Shown here one piece after another: positions 1 to 8,413 of a DNA stretch of 50,793 nt. The stretch's first letter is position 1; each line of letters starts with the position of its first letter. The notes beneath the pieces were generated by a model. That model was not told the DNA's origin. It made no database searches and worked only from the letters and a program-made list of their open reading frames with translations. The DNA is from a virus: the IMG/VR virus record IMGVR_UViG_3300029267_004595, positions 1 through 50,793 of that record. The stretch is one strand, 5' to 3'. Made by a program: the position numbers and the translations under genes.

Positions 1-66
1 AACGTAGCGAAAAAGACGAAGTTGAAAATTACAGCGGTTCAGCGACTGCGCAAACAGATGTCATAG
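1..66 (+). CDS. C-terminal end of an unidentified protein (partial)
   Basis: Frame 1 is open from the window edge to a TAG at 64-66, giving 21 residues ending in RKQMS. The fragment is lysine/arginine rich. A good ribosome binding site for the next gene (AAAAGGAGAAC) begins about 10 bases after this stop, as expected for an upstream gene in the same operon. Nothing about function can be read from so short a tail; it could also be a chance open stretch. Confidence 0.4.
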   Translation, partial: NVAKKTKLKITAVQRLRKQMS

Positions 67-84
67 TTGTAAAAGGAGAACATT

Positions 85-1314
85 ATGAAAAAGAAAGATT
101 CTGTAGGTATCCCTGGGATTTGTATCAGGAAGATTTTGGACATTTATCTTACTCCAGACAATATGGCACAGCATGCTGAGTTGCCTAAGTTTGTAGGAGA
201 TAGGAATCTGGACAAAAAACATGTTGCCTATTTGCGTCGTTCAATGGAGGAGGGCAGTTTTTTGTGGGAACATGTTACCCTTGCTGTTTGTTGGCTTGGA
301 AGAAAAATGTACAGGCTCAACGGCAATCATGTATCGCACGCAGTATGTGATATGCCTGTGAAATTCAAATCACCTCGCAAAGTTCATTATGTCGTCTACG
401 AAGCCAAAGCAGAAGACGCAATGAGGCAACTGTATAATTTGGTTGATGAGATGAAGCGGCGCACAAAGTCAGACAAAATCAAAGGCAGGTTGTATAAAAC
501 TAAGCAGTTGAAAAAGATTGACGATCCGAAGTCTTTGGAAAAAATCATGAATGGGTTTAATCAGTTTCTCATGAAAGATATTTGGAATTCCAAAAGACGG
601 ATTCGTGCGAGCGAATTCAAACCGCAGTCAGAGTCTGAGTCTGTCAATGAGTTGGCCAAAGAAGCTCTTGGCAAGAAAAACAAGTACGTGCTTGCGATTG
701 CGAAGCTGTTGGGTCAATGCGAATCCAACAAAAAGCATGCTTGGTGGAAAGAGTCCATTGCAATGATGTTCTTGACCTACGAATATTTTCCAAAAGATTT
801 GAGGTCTTTCTGGAATATGGTTATAACGGGTGCAGGAATGAAAACTGAGACAGACCCACGTTGGCGTCTTCGCGAACTATTGCAAAATCCAAAATTACAA
901 ATATCAGGTGGGAGTGTTGAGAAGATTACCGGGATAAGATTGTACCAATGCATAGCCTATGCTTTTGTAGTGTGGAAGAACGGTCAACCAATTCGAAAGC
1001 TTGCACACTTTACGAAATCATTTGTAATTCCAGATGTTGTGCAATGTTTTTCCGAACCAAAAGGACCTATTGCCAGAAGGCTTCTTTGTGCAAAACAGGT
1101 TCAGCAAAGTCCAATTACCGATACTGTGATAGAAATCGTCCGTAATAGCAATGGAGTAGGCATAGCACCAAGAAAAATTGTTAAGGTGGCTGAAGGGTAC
1201 GGTTTCAATCCACACAGTGTTTCAACCGTTTTGAGTCGTCAAGTCAAGAATGGCGTTCTCAAAAAAGACAAAGGCTTGTATTTTATTGGTGGAACAAATT
1301 GGAAAAGACTTTGA
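85..1314 (+). CDS. ParB-like N-terminal domain protein with C-terminal winged helix
   Basis: 409 residues. The start ATG follows AAAAGGAGAAC at good spacing. Residues 39-90 look like the ParB/sulfiredoxin nuclease-like fold: NLDKKHVAYLRRSMEEG, then a strand, then LNGNHVSHA (78-86), where ParB families carry the DGxHR-type motif. The middle is helical and basic. Residues about 345-400 read as a winged helix: an IVKVAEGYGFNPHSVSTVL helix pair followed by a VLKKDKGLYFIG wing. The combination suggests a DNA-binding regulator or an accessory DNA-processing protein, but the ParB assignment rests on a weak motif and no catalytic activity is claimed. A promoter-like sequence for the next gene overlaps its 3' end. 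Confidence 0.5.
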   Translation: MKKKDSVGIPGICIRKILDIYLTPDNMAQHAELPKFVGDRNLDKKHVAYLRRSMEEGSFLWEHVTLAVCWLGRKMYRLNGNHVSHAVCDMPVKFKSPRKVHYVVYEAKAEDAMRQLYNLVDEMKRRTKSDKIKGRLYKTKQLKKIDDPKSLEKIMNGFNQFLMKDIWNSKRRIRASEFKPQSESESVNELAKEALGKKNKYVLAIAKLLGQCESNKKHAWWKESIAMMFLTYEYFPKDLRSFWNMVITGAGMKTETDPRWRLRELLQNPKLQISGGSVEKITGIRLYQCIAYAFVVWKNGQPIRKLAHFTKSFVIPDVVQCFSEPKGPIARRLLCAKQVQQSPITDTVIEIVRNSNGVGIAPRKIVKVAEGYGFNPHSVSTVLSRQVKNGVLKKDKGLYFIGGTNWKRL

Positions 1315-1339
1315 AAACGAAAGGCGAATCTGATATAAC
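1311..1339 (+). promoter_or_regulatory. Sigma-70-like promoter for the SMC-like gene
   Basis: TTGAAA at 1311-1316 and TATAAC at 1334-1339 are separated by 17 bases, the ideal sigma-70 spacing. The site straddles the stop codon of the preceding gene and lies 22 bases ahead of the next ATG, so the leader would be short. A related TATAAC occurs at 5089-5094 ahead of the AAA+ ATPase gene. Confidence 0.45.
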
Positions 1340-1360
1340 TGTTTGAAAAGGAGATTCGTC

Positions 1361-2005
1361 ATGTCCAAATTGGCAATTGTTGAAGAAGCGCTAAAATCGC
1401 GCAAAGAGGACTTGTTTCGTCTCAAGGTAGAAAATGAGGCTTTGGACAAACAGATTGAGAAAAATGCCAAGCGTATTCTTGAGTGTACTACTCAATTGGA
1501 GATTGGACAGGAAGCACTTCAGTTTCTTGAAGACGTTGCAAATACACGCCGTGGAGTAATGAAATCTCAGATCGAAAAAATCGTTTCTGAAGCATTGGCA
1601 TTGATTTACGGTCCCAGCTATAGAGTCGAATTGGTTTATGATGTGAAGAACAATCGCAGTTCGATGGAGATAGAGTTGGTCAGAAAGACGGCTGACGGAG
1701 AAGTTCGTACTGGTATGAATCTGCATGGTGGTGGAGTTTCAGATACGATTAGTGTCCCTTTGAGGTTGTTAGTGCTTTTGGCATCACGGCAGACGGATAG
1801 AGTTTGTTTGTTAGATGAACCTTGGAAATATATGGATTTGACAGAGCGGATTGAGCGCGTAGCTGAATTTGTTGGCGAGGTTTCTCGCCGTCTTGGTTTA
1901 CAAATGGTTATGTGTTCCCACCATGAGATAATGCATTCCACAGCAAATAGTGCATGGCATGTAGCAGATGATAATGGAAAAGCAATCGTCAAAAAAATCA
2001 AATAA
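1361..2005 (+). CDS. SMC/SbcC-like ATPase half, no visible Walker A
   Basis: 214 residues; ATG 1361 is chosen because AAAAGGAG lies 7 bases upstream. Residues 1-65 form a coiled coil. The rest matches the C-terminal lobe of SMC/Rad50/SbcC ATPases: a signature-like GGGVSD at about 123-128, a hydrophobic Walker B VCLLDEPWKYMD at 148-159 and an H-loop QMVMCSHHE at 181-189. No P-loop GxxGxGKS exists anywhere in the protein, so it can only form a complete ATP site with another subunit carrying Walker A, or it is a degenerate regulator. No Walker A partner is adjacent inside the window; one may lie upstream of it. Confidence 0.65.
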   Translation: MSKLAIVEEALKSRKEDLFRLKVENEALDKQIEKNAKRILECTTQLEIGQEALQFLEDVANTRRGVMKSQIEKIVSEALALIYGPSYRVELVYDVKNNRSSMEIELVRKTADGEVRTGMNLHGGGVSDTISVPLRLLVLLASRQTDRVCLLDEPWKYMDLTERIERVAEFVGEVSRRLGLQMVMCSHHEIMHSTANSAWHVADDNGKAIVKKIK

Positions 2006-2075
2006 ACTGTTGGCATTCCTATCTTGCTCCAGTTAAATAATTGAAGAACAATTTCTATTTGCTGGAGGGCAAGAA

Positions 2076-2660
2076 ATGGCTGCACGCTACGTTGCAATTG
2101 AACTCAATGAAGTGAAGGAACTGTTGAAGGAAGAGAAGGGTTGGAAGGAAGTGGATGTTGCCAATGTGCACGAGCACGTTTTCGATTGGGCTGTGCCAGA
2201 ACGAGACGGAGTTGTGGTTCGGGTATATAGCTCGATCAGCAAAGATTTTGGTTGCCGTAAGGTAGGTGCGGATGCGATTCGCATTTGCGCAGTGGATGTC
2301 AAGCGCAACCGAGGTCTGGTGAAGTCACTGCGGGTCTATCGAGTTCCAAATTGGCAGGAGAGAGTCAAATCACGGGTGTGGAAGGTGATCAAAATTGCAC
2401 GTGAACGGTCGATGAGAAATACTGCACCGAACGTGCGTCAAAAACCTGCACCGGAGCTCTATGAAGGGAAGAAGGAAGAGAAAGTCAAATGTCAGGACTG
2501 CGGTGGTACGGGTCGTTATGTTTGGGGTACAATCATCAATGGAGTGCCGCAACATTCGGGTAAGTGCTATCGCTGTAATGGCAAAGGTTTTCAGACTGCG
2601 GAAGATCGAAAGCGGAACGAATACTACGACAACCGAGTACGCAGAGTCGAAATTGCGTAG
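2076..2660 (+). CDS. Hypothetical protein with DnaJ-type zinc ribbon at C-terminus
   Basis: 194 residues; ATG preceded by GGAGGGCAAGAA. Residues 1-110 are a basic alpha/beta region with no recognised family. Residues 139-172 contain two CxxCxGxG repeats (CQDCGGTG and CYRCNGKG), the zinc-binding pattern of the DnaJ cysteine-rich domain, here as a single pair of repeats rather than four. Such minimal repeats are common in phage accessory proteins and bind zinc, probably for protein or nucleic-acid contacts. There is no J domain, so chaperone activity should not be assumed. Confidence 0.6.
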   Translation: MAARYVAIELNEVKELLKEEKGWKEVDVANVHEHVFDWAVPERDGVVVRVYSSISKDFGCRKVGADAIRICAVDVKRNRGLVKSLRVYRVPNWQERVKSRVWKVIKIARERSMRNTAPNVRQKPAPELYEGKKEEKVKCQDCGGTGRYVWGTIINGVPQHSGKCYRCNGKGFQTAEDRKRNEYYDNRVRRVEIA

Positions 2661-2670
2661 GAGGTGTGTT

Positions 2671-2913
2671 GTGATTTATTTAGCGAAATACCAAGAGGAA
2701 GCAGGCTATGTCGATGGCTTTGTCAAACTTGGTTTAGTCAAAGCAAAGTCCGAAAAGGAAGCAATCGAAAAAGCAGCAAAAATCATTACGGGTGATAGTT
2801 TTTTTGATTGGGACGCTGAACATTTTGAGTTTGTGAAACGTCATCTTTCTGTTGTAGCGGTTGATGGCGGGTTTTTGGAGATCAGCAGAGAACACACGGA
2901 TTACGAAGGGTGA
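2671..2913 (+). CDS. Small hypothetical protein, GTG start
   Basis: 80 residues. The open frame extends further upstream, but the GTG at 2671 is preferred because AGGAGGTG lies directly in front of it and the upstream extension overlaps the previous gene out of frame. The product begins MIYLAKYQEE and is a small acidic/basic protein with alternating strands and one helix (KSEKEAIEKAAKIITG). No domain recognised. The next gene starts four bases after its stop, so they are probably co-translated. Confidence 0.65.
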   Translation: MIYLAKYQEEAGYVDGFVKLGLVKAKSEKEAIEKAAKIITGDSFFDWDAEHFEFVKRHLSVVAVDGGFLEISREHTDYEG

Positions 2914-2916
2914 CCG

Positions 2917-3207
2917 ATGAAAACAGCTGCTGAACTCAAGGATGTTCCTTTTCCTGATTGCTATGAAGAGTGTGAAATTGTCAGGATACTCGGAGTTGGT
3001 GAGTGTGATTCCATTTGTCCACACAAAAAGAATCAGTGTCCTTGTGGTTCAGGAAAAGAGTCATGGTGGGAAAACGATGCACAAGGCATTCCTCTTGAGC
3101 GTGTGTGTCCTGATTGCAAAGAACAGAAACTGAGCAAATATCGATCTATTATTCTTACGGGTTACACGCAAGCTGATGTGGATGAGCCTATTGAACCGGA
3201 GGAGTAA
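2917..3207 (+). CDS. Small cysteine-rich protein, putative zinc binder
   Basis: 96 residues with eight cysteines, including CPCGSG (about 43-48) and CPDC (about 67-70), plus CYEEC and CDSIC near the N-terminus. The CxC and CxxC spacing suggests one or two zinc knuckles. The C-terminus is acidic (DEPIEPEE). Not recognised; likely a small regulator or adaptor of the early region, where several such proteins are clustered. Confidence 0.6.
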   Translation: MKTAAELKDVPFPDCYEECEIVRILGVGECDSICPHKKNQCPCGSGKESWWENDAQGIPLERVCPDCKEQKLSKYRSIILTGYTQADVDEPIEPEE

Positions 3208-3208
3208 G

Positions 3209-3364
3209 ATGGAAATTTTTTGTTCTGAGTGCAACATTTGGCTTAAGGAAGAGAAGCTTGTTTCTTATGTTGAGGGAAGCAAGCATTTGCACTGCCCACA
3301 TTGCGGAACCCTTTTGGCAAGACATGATGTTGGCTTAGAGGAAAAAGAAAAAGGAGGTAACTGA
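3209..3364 (+). CDS. Mini zinc-ribbon protein
   Basis: 51 residues; ATG 3209 is placed one base after the previous stop, with GGAGGAG upstream inside that gene. CSEC at residues 5-8 and CPHC at about 28-31 form a compact four-cysteine zinc ribbon, followed by a charged tail. The stop TGA overlaps the next ATG (TGATG). Function unknown; the fold is typical of small phage nucleic-acid or polymerase-binding peptides. Confidence 0.6.
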   Translation: MEIFCSECNIWLKEEKLVSYVEGSKHLHCPHCGTLLARHDVGLEEKEKGGN

Positions 3365-3774
3365 TGTATTACGATGGTTGGTATTTGGAGTATCTGGTTG
3401 GGCAGGTAATACGAGCCAACCCAAGGATGTCGGCGAAGCAAGTGGTTCACAAGGCGGCTGCCATACAAAAGGAGTTGCAGAGCCACTCCAAACGAGAATC
3501 TCTTTTGCGGGAAAAAAAGAGAGCCAAGATGGATGCCGATGAGAAGAAATTGCTGGAACAGGACAAGCAGTTAGTTTGTCTGAGAAAGAAAATGGATGCG
3601 GCCAGCAAAAAACTGACAGAGCTAAACCACACCCGACCTACCAAGAAAAACCAAGAGATGCTGGGGAAGAAACGTGAAGCCGCACGTGGTGTGCTTTTAG
3701 ATTTGAAATCACAGCTTTCAAAAAGGGAGCACGAAATTCGGCGTGTGGTTCAAAAGAAATACAACGAATCGTAA
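3364..3774 (+). CDS. Basic coiled-coil hypothetical protein
   Basis: 136 residues, translationally coupled to the preceding gene by TGATG with AGGAGGTAAC upstream. After an aromatic N-terminus (MYYDGWYLEY), residues 35-130 are almost entirely Lys/Glu/Arg/Gln helix with heptad-like leucines, i.e. a long coiled coil. No enzymatic motifs. Possibly a structural or DNA-compacting small protein; not recognised. Confidence 0.6.
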   Translation: MYYDGWYLEYLVGQVIRANPRMSAKQVVHKAAAIQKELQSHSKRESLLREKKRAKMDADEKKLLEQDKQLVCLRKKMDAASKKLTELNHTRPTKKNQEMLGKKREAARGVLLDLKSQLSKREHEIRRVVQKKYNES

Positions 3775-3797
3775 TCAAAGATTGTTCAGAGGAAGAA

Positions 3798-4091
3798 ATG
3801 AATCGTTGCCTTAGTTGCATGAAATTCAACAGCTGTTCTAACAGAGTATCGGACAAGGATGTCGATGTTCAGTGCTCTGCTTTCAAAGAGTGGTCGAAAA
3901 CACGTTTGGTGATGCGTTGTGTTAACAACATGGGCTTGGAAGAACATTTCGATATTGGACTCGGGTATGATTTCGATGAGAAATCTTTGCTGCCAAATCT
4001 TGGTGAGCCTGAGTTGGTTGTTGTGTACGACAAGTTTGGTCAGCCGAAGGAGTGCTTTTCTGATCGTTTCGAATTGGATGAGGAGGAGTAA
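3798..4091 (+). CDS. Small cysteine-containing hypothetical protein
   Basis: 97 residues; ATG preceded by AGAGGAAGAA. The N-terminus CLSCMKFNSC followed by a cysteine at about 28 (DVQCSAF) could form a zinc site. The remainder is acidic and ends DEEE. No family recognised. The next gene begins immediately after its stop. Confidence 0.6.
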   Translation: MNRCLSCMKFNSCSNRVSDKDVDVQCSAFKEWSKTRLVMRCVNNMGLEEHFDIGLGYDFDEKSLLPNLGEPELVVVYDKFGQPKECFSDRFELDEEE

Positions 4092-4092
4092 A

Positions 4093-4539
4093 ATGTCTGA
4101 TGATTGCGAATGTGACATTTGTTCGGGTAAGGAATCGTTGGGTGATGCAAAAGCATGGGAAATGGAATGTTTGAAAAAACATGGTTGGTATTCTCACATC
4201 ATACAAAGCGGTGACTCGACTACGCCAACAAGGTATAATTATCACACTCATGGTTTGCCGGAAGGAAAAGATTTGCAGATTGTCATGCCTTTGCCTCCCG
4301 ACGATGCTCATACGATTGCTGCGACAATTGCTAACAGAATCAAGGCAGGTGAGGATATTCAACATGGCTCTGTGTTGGATGAAGTGATTTGTAATTTTCA
4401 AGTAAGGTTGGTCGAAGCGGAAGACAATGGCAGAAGAGTTTTACGTATCATTTTCCCTGACCAACAAGGCAAAATTATGCCATGGGATATGGCAGAACCA
4501 TACTTGCAGCAATATGTCGGAACAAAAAAGGAGGGTTAA
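4093..4539 (+). CDS. DUF4262-like hypothetical protein
   Basis: 148 residues; ATG 4093 follows GGAGGAGTAAA, while the longer open frame would overlap the previous gene. A CECDIC motif opens the protein. The pattern HGWYSHII, then YNYHTHGLPEG, then LQIVMPLPPDDAHTIAATIA and a conserved glycine-rich turn resembles the DUF4262 layout (GW, YTxGL, PELxV, followed by a helix). Biochemical role of that family is unknown. The resemblance is by eye only. Confidence 0.5.
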   Translation: MSDDCECDICSGKESLGDAKAWEMECLKKHGWYSHIIQSGDSTTPTRYNYHTHGLPEGKDLQIVMPLPPDDAHTIAATIANRIKAGEDIQHGSVLDEVICNFQVRLVEAEDNGRRVLRIIFPDQQGKIMPWDMAEPYLQQYVGTKKEG

Positions 4540-4542
4540 CTC

Positions 4543-5052
4543 GTGCGTCAAGTGAAATGGCAAGATGATTCAGGCAATTGGCATTTCGGTATTGTCACAG
4601 GCGAAAAGCATGACGGAATCAAAGCAGCTAAAGGCAACGTCTTTGTTGAGCATGCGATCCTGCCAGAGCTCTACGAAATCGAAGCGAACAAACTCACAGA
4701 GATTCCTTATGGAGATTATCCTGTCAAGGATTTTCGCACAGGAGAGATTACCGAAGGTGGAACTGAATTTGATCATTATGTAAATCGTTGCTGGCTCGAA
4801 GCTCGCAAACTTTCCAAAACTGTTGGAAGTGGGTTGAAGAAAAACAAATTGTTCTACCTTCCAGTTGCTGACGGTAGGGCTTGGTATATTGTAACGAAAG
4901 TCAATCCGAAGACTTGCGATGTAGAATGGAGGGGGTTTGGTCCTGATCGTTGGCTTGATCGAGTGCTGGGGTGGGGTGGACGTTTTGAAAGATCACGAAT
5001 TGAACCCATTGTAGAGGGGGTGGATACATTAGAGAAAATATTTTCAAAGTAA
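4543..5052 (+). CDS. Hypothetical protein, GTG start
   Basis: 169 residues. The start is GTG at 4543, with AAGGAGGG overlapping the end of the upstream gene. The first 25 residues (VKWQDDSGNWHFGIVTG) look like an SH3-like or PUR-type small beta barrel; a second WYIVTKVNPKTCDVEWRGF segment repeats the same strand-turn-strand pattern, so two beta barrels linked by a helix are likely. No enzymatic motif. Last gene before the AAA+ ATPase gene. Confidence 0.55.
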   Translation: MRQVKWQDDSGNWHFGIVTGEKHDGIKAAKGNVFVEHAILPELYEIEANKLTEIPYGDYPVKDFRTGEITEGGTEFDHYVNRCWLEARKLSKTVGSGLKKNKLFYLPVADGRAWYIVTKVNPKTCDVEWRGFGPDRWLDRVLGWGGRFERSRIEPIVEGVDTLEKIFSK

Positions 5053-5130
5053 AATTGAAAAACACGTTAATTACGTCGAGCAGAACGATATAACAACTCG
5101 TGAAGACAAACTGTTGTTGAGGAGATAGCG

Positions 5131-6438
5131 ATGTCAAAGAAAAAAGACAAGAAGTTGAATGAGTACGAAAGAGGATATGCAGGATGTTATGGTGACCAAG
5201 TCAAAATTGATCAGGTCACGCAGTTTTTGCTTACAAATTTCAGCCTGAATGATCTCAACGAACAAGCAAACAAGCCTCGATTTGCTCAGTGCATTTGGGG
5301 ACATCCAGGAATTGGCAAGACTGCTTGCGTCAAGGATTTGAGAGGACAGCCAGTTACATGGCGAGGCAAGCAGTTTGATGGTTGGGATGTGAGGGATGTT
5401 CCAATTGCTCAGTGCGAGGAGATGGGAGATTTGCACGGCATTCCAATGGATTGCCTCCTGATGTACAAAGTGGAGGGCAAAGGGCCAAATTCAAAGCGTA
5501 CTGATCGGTGGGTGCCTCAGAAAGAACAGACGATTATCGCGTTCAGAGAAGATGGATGGGTGATCGATTCTGATGTTACTCCACGCACAGTAATGGCTCC
5601 ACCAGATTGGGTGCCTCTTGAACCAGGTCCGGCTATTCTTTTGCTGGATGACTGGAACAGATCGTCATTGCGTATCATCAAAGGCATTATGCAGCTTTTG
5701 CAGAACTACGGAATGATTAGCTGGAGATTGCCTCCGGGATGCAATATCGTTCTGACTGGAAATCCTGATGAACAAAGCTATCTCGTTACGACAATCGATC
5801 CTGCTATTCTGACTCGTATCAAGCACATTACTCTCAAAGAAGATTCAAAACTGTGGGCGGAATGGGCAACAAGTCAGAAGCTTGATGCAAGAGGAATTTC
5901 ATTCTTGCTGTACGATCCAGAAATGATGTGTGGTAAAGAGCTTACTAACCCTCGAACGTTGTCAGAGTTCTTTCAATATCTGACACTGGTGGACGATTTG
6001 CAAGATGTGGATGGAAACATTCGTAAGGACGTTGCGACGCACGCACGTAGTCTGTTGGATGAAGAGACAATCAATGCGTTTTTCATTTTCTGCACTCGTG
6101 AAATGGAGGACGTAATTGAGCCGCTGGATATCCTTGATGGAAAGAAAGGATACAAAAAGCGTATTGAGAAGCTGATGAATCGCAAGGAACCACGAACGGA
6201 TATTCTTGGTGTTACCTGTGAACGGCTGTTTGCAACAATGGTAATGGAGGAGACAGATCAAACTCAGCAAAGGATCAGAAATTTCCAAGAGTTCATTGTC
6301 AGCAAAGAAATTCCGGAAGACATTCGACATGCAATTTGCCGCAGGTTGGCACGCAGGCCAGAACATGATGGTAGGAACCAAAAGTGGTTGCTTGGAAGTG
6401 ACCAACTGCGTGATTTGATTTTGGATACGCTGAGATGA
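5131..6438 (+). CDS. MoxR-type AAA+ ATPase
   Basis: 435 residues, ATG preceded by GAGGAG. Walker A is GHPGIGKT (57-64), Walker B is LLLDDW (170-175), sensor 1 is LTGNPDE (208-214) and a candidate arginine finger is R229 in AILTRI. The sequence between Walker A and B, with an insertion before Walker B, and the NP motif after sensor 1 fit the MoxR/AAA_5 branch. MoxR proteins remodel partner proteins together with a von Willebrand factor A protein; the expected partner is encoded at 25038-26264. The C-terminal 180 residues are helical. A role in virion maturation or in loading metal or subunits is possible but inferred. Confidence 0.85.
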   Translation: MSKKKDKKLNEYERGYAGCYGDQVKIDQVTQFLLTNFSLNDLNEQANKPRFAQCIWGHPGIGKTACVKDLRGQPVTWRGKQFDGWDVRDVPIAQCEEMGDLHGIPMDCLLMYKVEGKGPNSKRTDRWVPQKEQTIIAFREDGWVIDSDVTPRTVMAPPDWVPLEPGPAILLLDDWNRSSLRIIKGIMQLLQNYGMISWRLPPGCNIVLTGNPDEQSYLVTTIDPAILTRIKHITLKEDSKLWAEWATSQKLDARGISFLLYDPEMMCGKELTNPRTLSEFFQYLTLVDDLQDVDGNIRKDVATHARSLLDEETINAFFIFCTREMEDVIEPLDILDGKKGYKKRIEKLMNRKEPRTDILGVTCERLFATMVMEETDQTQQRIRNFQEFIVSKEIPEDIRHAICRRLARRPEHDGRNQKWLLGSDQLRDLILDTLR

Positions 6439-6638
6439 GTGAACCAAAGCGTTATCGATGGGTCATTGAGTTTTTGCATTGTACGCAAGTCGAATCTGAT
6501 TCAAATGACGCTGCTGAAGTCTCTGAGGAAGCCTACCAAGATTTTCTTGACCAATTAAAGAGCGGATCATTTCCGGAGTTTGGAATTCATCCGATTGAAT
6601 GTGAAGATCAAGAAACCAAAGAAACTCATTGCTATTAA
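6435..6638 (+). CDS. Small acidic hypothetical protein
   Basis: 67 residues, coupled to the AAA+ gene by a four-base ATGA overlap. Acidic throughout (EVSEEAYQDFLDQL) with an N-terminal strand containing YRWVIEFLHC. No domain recognised. The tight coupling suggests it could be a small cofactor of the ATPase. Confidence 0.55.
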   Translation: MSEPKRYRWVIEFLHCTQVESDSNDAAEVSEEAYQDFLDQLKSGSFPEFGIHPIECEDQETKETHCY

Positions 6639-6692
6639 AGCGAGTGAAAGCGTTCTTATACGTGGTAAAACGAGGGTTATTAGGAGGATAAA

Positions 6693-7196
6693 ATGGCTAA
6701 GAAAGTTCGGACTGCGTCAGTAGATGCTTCTGTTGCGAAGTTAATTGATGATGGAGCAAAGAAAGATCAAGAACTCAAGAATATTGAGGTAGAGTTAGCT
6801 GGTATCAGAGCGACAGTAACTCGGACTGCAAATGAGAAGTTTGAAGAGGGAGAAACCAGTTTGCGTTTGGAAGGAAATGTTGCTAATGCCCTTGCAACTC
6901 GCAAAACAAGTTTCAGTTTGGAGTTTGATGGCGATGCAGATGAGAAGGCTTTTGAAGAGGCTTTTGCTGAAGGCACTTTTGATAGTGCAGTAAGGGCTTC
7001 TATTGCTGTCAATGTAACTCCTGAGCGTTTATCTGAGTTAAAGGATTTGTTGGATAAAGCAAGGTTTTCTTTTAGTCAGTCGTGGAAACTGGATAGTAAA
7101 GGATACAAAAGTTTCAAAGAACCGGGAGGAAATAAAAGAGCATTGGGAGATAATGTGAAGATGAAAGACTCGGTTACAGTAAAGTTTGAGGTTTGA
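6693..7196 (+). CDS. Hypothetical alpha/beta protein
   Basis: 167 residues with TTAGGAGGATAAA upstream of the ATG. An N-terminal helix (about 10-40) is followed by alternating hydrophobic strands and acidic helices. Phrases such as TRKTSFSLEFDGDADEKAFEEAF and SFSQSWKLDSKG suggest a small beta sandwich. No cysteines and no catalytic motif. Not recognised. Confidence 0.6.
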   Translation: MAKKVRTASVDASVAKLIDDGAKKDQELKNIEVELAGIRATVTRTANEKFEEGETSLRLEGNVANALATRKTSFSLEFDGDADEKAFEEAFAEGTFDSAVRASIAVNVTPERLSELKDLLDKARFSFSQSWKLDSKGYKSFKEPGGNKRALGDNVKMKDSVTVKFEV

Positions 7197-7197
7197 A

Positions 7198-7509
7198 ATG
7201 GCAAAAAAGAAACACATTTGGGGAGCTTACCAAATTGATATATGGGTTGAAGAGGCCACACTTCGCATGACAAAACTTTGTGAGTGCTGTGGAAAACTTC
7301 CTCAGAAAAAACGTGTAATCATTCAACAAATGAGTCGCCACTTTCCTAAACGATATACTTATTGCTCAGTGTGTATGTCAAAAACGATAAAGGAAATTTT
7401 GTTGGACTTATTGGAAAAAGCGGTAAAGGAGAATTGGGATGTGGTGCGACGAGAAAGAAGAGATCAAAAAAAGACTCACAAGCCTCGAAGACTTGCACAA
7501 ACTTGTTAA
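7198..7509 (+). CDS. Small basic zinc-ribbon protein
   Basis: 103 residues; ATG 7198 lies one base after the previous stop, with GAGG upstream. CECCGKLP (about 29-36) and CSVC (about 57-60) form a four-cysteine ribbon. The C-terminal third is strongly basic (RRERRDQKKTHKPRR), consistent with nucleic-acid binding. Its last 71 bases overlap the next gene in another frame. Confidence 0.55.
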   Translation: MAKKKHIWGAYQIDIWVEEATLRMTKLCECCGKLPQKKRVIIQQMSRHFPKRYTYCSVCMSKTIKEILLDLLEKAVKENWDVVRRERRDQKKTHKPRRLAQTC

Positions 7510-8413
7510 GGCACGCCGAGAGAATCCTTCCTCAAGTGAATTTGTTGTGTTAGGTTTATGGAGGTTGGACAAGCATGGTCAAGTGTCGCAAGTGAAGAAG
7601 CGTATTCTTGTCCCACCAGTATGTACAGTAGAAGAGTATAGCATGCTTGCGGAAGCATCTGGCGAATCGGATGCTCACTGGTGGAGCATGAGTCCTCATA
7701 TTCCGCACCCTGATATTCCCTGTGCATTTTGTGGTAGAAAATGGACACTTGATGACTGCTGGGATTTTTTGGTAATGGATGAACCCGAAAAAATCTCACT
7801 TGCTGCTTTTTGGGGTGAGAGTTTTAAGGCAGCCAAACAGCATTATGCTGCCAAGCGAGATGCAATTTATCAAGTTATGCAGGAAATTCGAAATGACAAG
7901 CATATTGATTTGACATTGAAAAACCCGCACTCTGAAAAAGAGTGGGAAAGAAAAGAGGTTAGAAACAAACTCGGTTGGATTGAAAAAGTAGATGATAGCC
8001 GGGTTATTGAAGAAGGAGATGAAGCAGGAGCTTTTGTGATTCGATTCTATCATAGGAAGTGTTACAAACTTATGCATGAGCATGATGTACGTGCAGATTT
8101 CACCAGGGTGTTCAAGAAGGCTGGTTTTGAATATTTCTTGATTCAAGCCATTCCAAGCGGGTATTGCGATTGCGATTATTGTGCTCCGTGGTTTGAATTT
8201 CAGACGGAACTTGGCAAATTTACGATTGGCTGGAGAAAGCGTGTTGTTAGTATTAACTTGGATGTTGGTTTGAATTTGGCTGAGTTGTTTGCTGATGAGA
8301 ATGTTACCAAAGATGAGACATGCATTCATGCTTGGGGATACGAGAAGGTTTTGGAGTATCTGACAAAGATTCGTCAAGCATTGCTCTGTGTAGGGGTGCA
8401 AAATGCTGGATAG
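7439..8413 (+). CDS. Hypothetical protein with split zinc-finger cysteines
   Basis: 324 residues. The ATG at 7439 has AAAGGAGA at correct spacing, which supports this start despite a 71-base overlap with the upstream gene. Cysteine/histidine pairs are CAFCGRKW (about 99-106), HRKC (about 204-207) and CDCDYC near 243-248, so one or two zinc sites are likely. The C-terminal 90 residues form alternating strands. The first of the small CP-LEH genes starts 11 bases before its stop. Not recognised. Confidence 0.55.
   Translation: MWCDEKEEIKKRLTSLEDLHKLVKARRENPSSSEFVVLGLWRLDKHGQVSQVKKRILVPPVCTVEEYSMLAEASGESDAHWWSMSPHIPHPDIPCAFCGRKWTLDDCWDFLVMDEPEKISLAAFWGESFKAAKQHYAAKRDAIYQVMQEIRNDKHIDLTLKNPHSEKEWERKEVRNKLGWIEKVDDSRVIEEGDEAGAFVIRFYHRKCYKLMHEHDVRADFTRVFKKAGFEYFLIQAIPSGYCDCDYCAPWFEFQTELGKFTIGWRKRVVSINLDVGLNLAELFADENVTKDETCIHAWGYEKVLEYLTKIRQALLCVGVQNAG

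Noticed and set aside
948-1145. Short + strand ORF inside the first large gene
   Set aside because: It has no ribosome binding site and lies wholly within a well-supported gene in another frame.
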